A stretch of DNA of 7,221 nucleotides, from NCBI GenBank assembly GCA_031276105.1, contig JAISNS010000049.1, positions 1 through 7,221 of the forward strand, written 5' to 3'. This DNA comes from Dysgonamonadaceae bacterium. Its GTDB lineage: Bacteria; Bacteroidota; Bacteroidia; Bacteroidales; Azobacteroidaceae. The position numbers and the translations under genes were made by a program. A model generated the notes under the pieces. That model made no database searches. It was not told where the DNA came from and saw only the letters and a program-made list of their open reading frames with translations. Positions 6,585 through 7,221 of the stretch are shown here, piece by piece (position 1 is the first letter of the stretch; each line of letters starts with the position of its first letter).

Positions 6585-7221
6585 CTATGAAAAATATCCG
6601 ACCACTCTGTATTTGTCTTTCAAACCGTAGTTATTGGATATGAATCGTTGAATTTTACCGTTCGGCTTTAGCGTTTGTTGCACCTTGTCGGAAGTAATTG
6701 ATAATCTGTGTTTCGTGTTTACGCAGCATCTTTATAACACCCTTAAATTCTGGAATTTGAGCTGCCTGCAAATACCATAGATGCAGGTTTTCTGTGATTT
6801 TTTCCGTTGTCGTAAATCGGTTGTTTATGTCGTACCATCGCTTAAAATTCTGACTGACTAAGTAAGCCATTTTCAGTTCTTCATGACTGCTAAAAACTTG
6901 TTCTACTGTTTCTTCCATTTCATTGCTCCACTTATCTTTCAACTGCGTGATGGCGTGCGATACGCGGCGCAGATGTTCGATTTGGACAAGCAGCTTTCGG
7001 TCTTCTTCACTGCGGCGTTTGCCTTGGGACAGGGAACTTTGCAACTCCCTAACGATGTGTTTACGAACTTCTCCAACAGATTCATAAACATATTTCATCA
7101 CATGGAACTTGTCAACCACCTGTAGCGCTCGCGGAACCAAATCGTTGAAAACAAGCGCATAAGTCGGACTCATGTCCATTGATATGTTTTTGATTTTTTG
7201 CAAATCACCGCCAAACTTACC
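6585..7221 (-). pseudogene. ISL3-like DDE transposase, 3' part, frameshifted near the C-terminus
   Basis: The reading frame is open from the right edge (GKFGGDLQKIKNISMDMSP...) to a stop at 6657-6655; the 5' part lies outside the window. Motifs fit the ISL3-type DDE transposase: 'NISMDMSPTYALVF' carries the first catalytic Asp (codon at 7176-7174), 'ALQVVDKFHVMKYV' the second, and 'GATNAKAER' the catalytic Glu, in the second-to-last codon of this frame. Family members normally continue after AER with an Asn/Gly-Lys-Ile-type helix. Here the stop TAA follows AER at once, while an overlapping frame from 6659 reads GKIQRFISNNYGLKDK and then YRVVGYFS to a TAG at 6587-6585, which looks like the missing C-terminus. 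The gene is therefore broken by a small indel at about 6655-6660. All three catalytic residues remain, but the C-terminal tail would be lost. The ISL3 assignment is from motif recognition. Confidence 0.8.
6585..7221 (-). mobile_element. Partial ISL3-like insertion sequence, running off the right edge
   Basis: The transposase remnant implies an insertion sequence whose other end lies outside the window. The end inside the window should fall between the transposase stop (6585) and the RpoD-like gene's control region (6536). Terminal inverted repeats and the target-site duplication (usually 8 bp in ISL3 elements) cannot be recognised without the far end. Confidence 0.55.

Overview
The window looks like Bacteroidota, most likely order Bacteroidales. 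The reasons are a SusC/SusD outer-membrane pair, an ECF sigma factor and FecR anti-sigma factor of the kind that control such loci, an RpoD-like protein beginning [11 protein letters not shown] as Bacteroidales primary sigma factors do, and a promoter with the Bacteroidota -7 motif TACCTTTG. Every gene I can support lies on the minus strand, so the window reads from right to left.

Reading in the direction of transcription: (1) 7221-6585 is the 3' part of an ISL3-like DDE transposase that enters from outside the window and is frameshifted just after its last catalytic residue. (2) 6536-6497 is a short control region with a perfect -7 motif and a 7-bp inverted repeat. (3) 6465-5749 is an RpoD-like sigma factor that keeps regions 1.2, 2 and 3 but has lost region 4, with substitutions at positions normally conserved. 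(4) 5748-5322 is an AT-rich, apparently non-coding stretch containing a run of nine G. (5) 5321-4722 is an ECF sigma factor. (6) 4721-4548 is a spacer rich in inverted repeats. (7) 4547-3549 is a FecR-type anti-sigma factor. (8) 3497-156 is a SusC-like TonB-dependent transporter with an N-terminal STN signalling domain. (9) 134-1 is the beginning of a SusD-like lipoprotein that runs off the left edge.

Items 5 to 9 form the regulatory and uptake head of an ECF-sigma/anti-sigma polysaccharide utilization locus. By analogy with FecA-FecR-FecI, substrate binding at the SusC/SusD complex would be passed through the periplasmic STN domain to the periplasmic part of FecR, which spans the inner membrane and would release the sigma factor to transcribe the transport genes. 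The degradative enzymes that would reveal the substrate are not in the window. Items 1 to 3 look like an accessory or decaying segment next to the locus.

I do not see a clearly new biological system. The most unusual item is the RpoD paralogue without region 4 beside a broken insertion sequence. Next come the structured spacer between the sigma and anti-sigma genes and the inverted repeat at the RpoD-like promoter. All family assignments are from reading the translated sequence; no database search was run.
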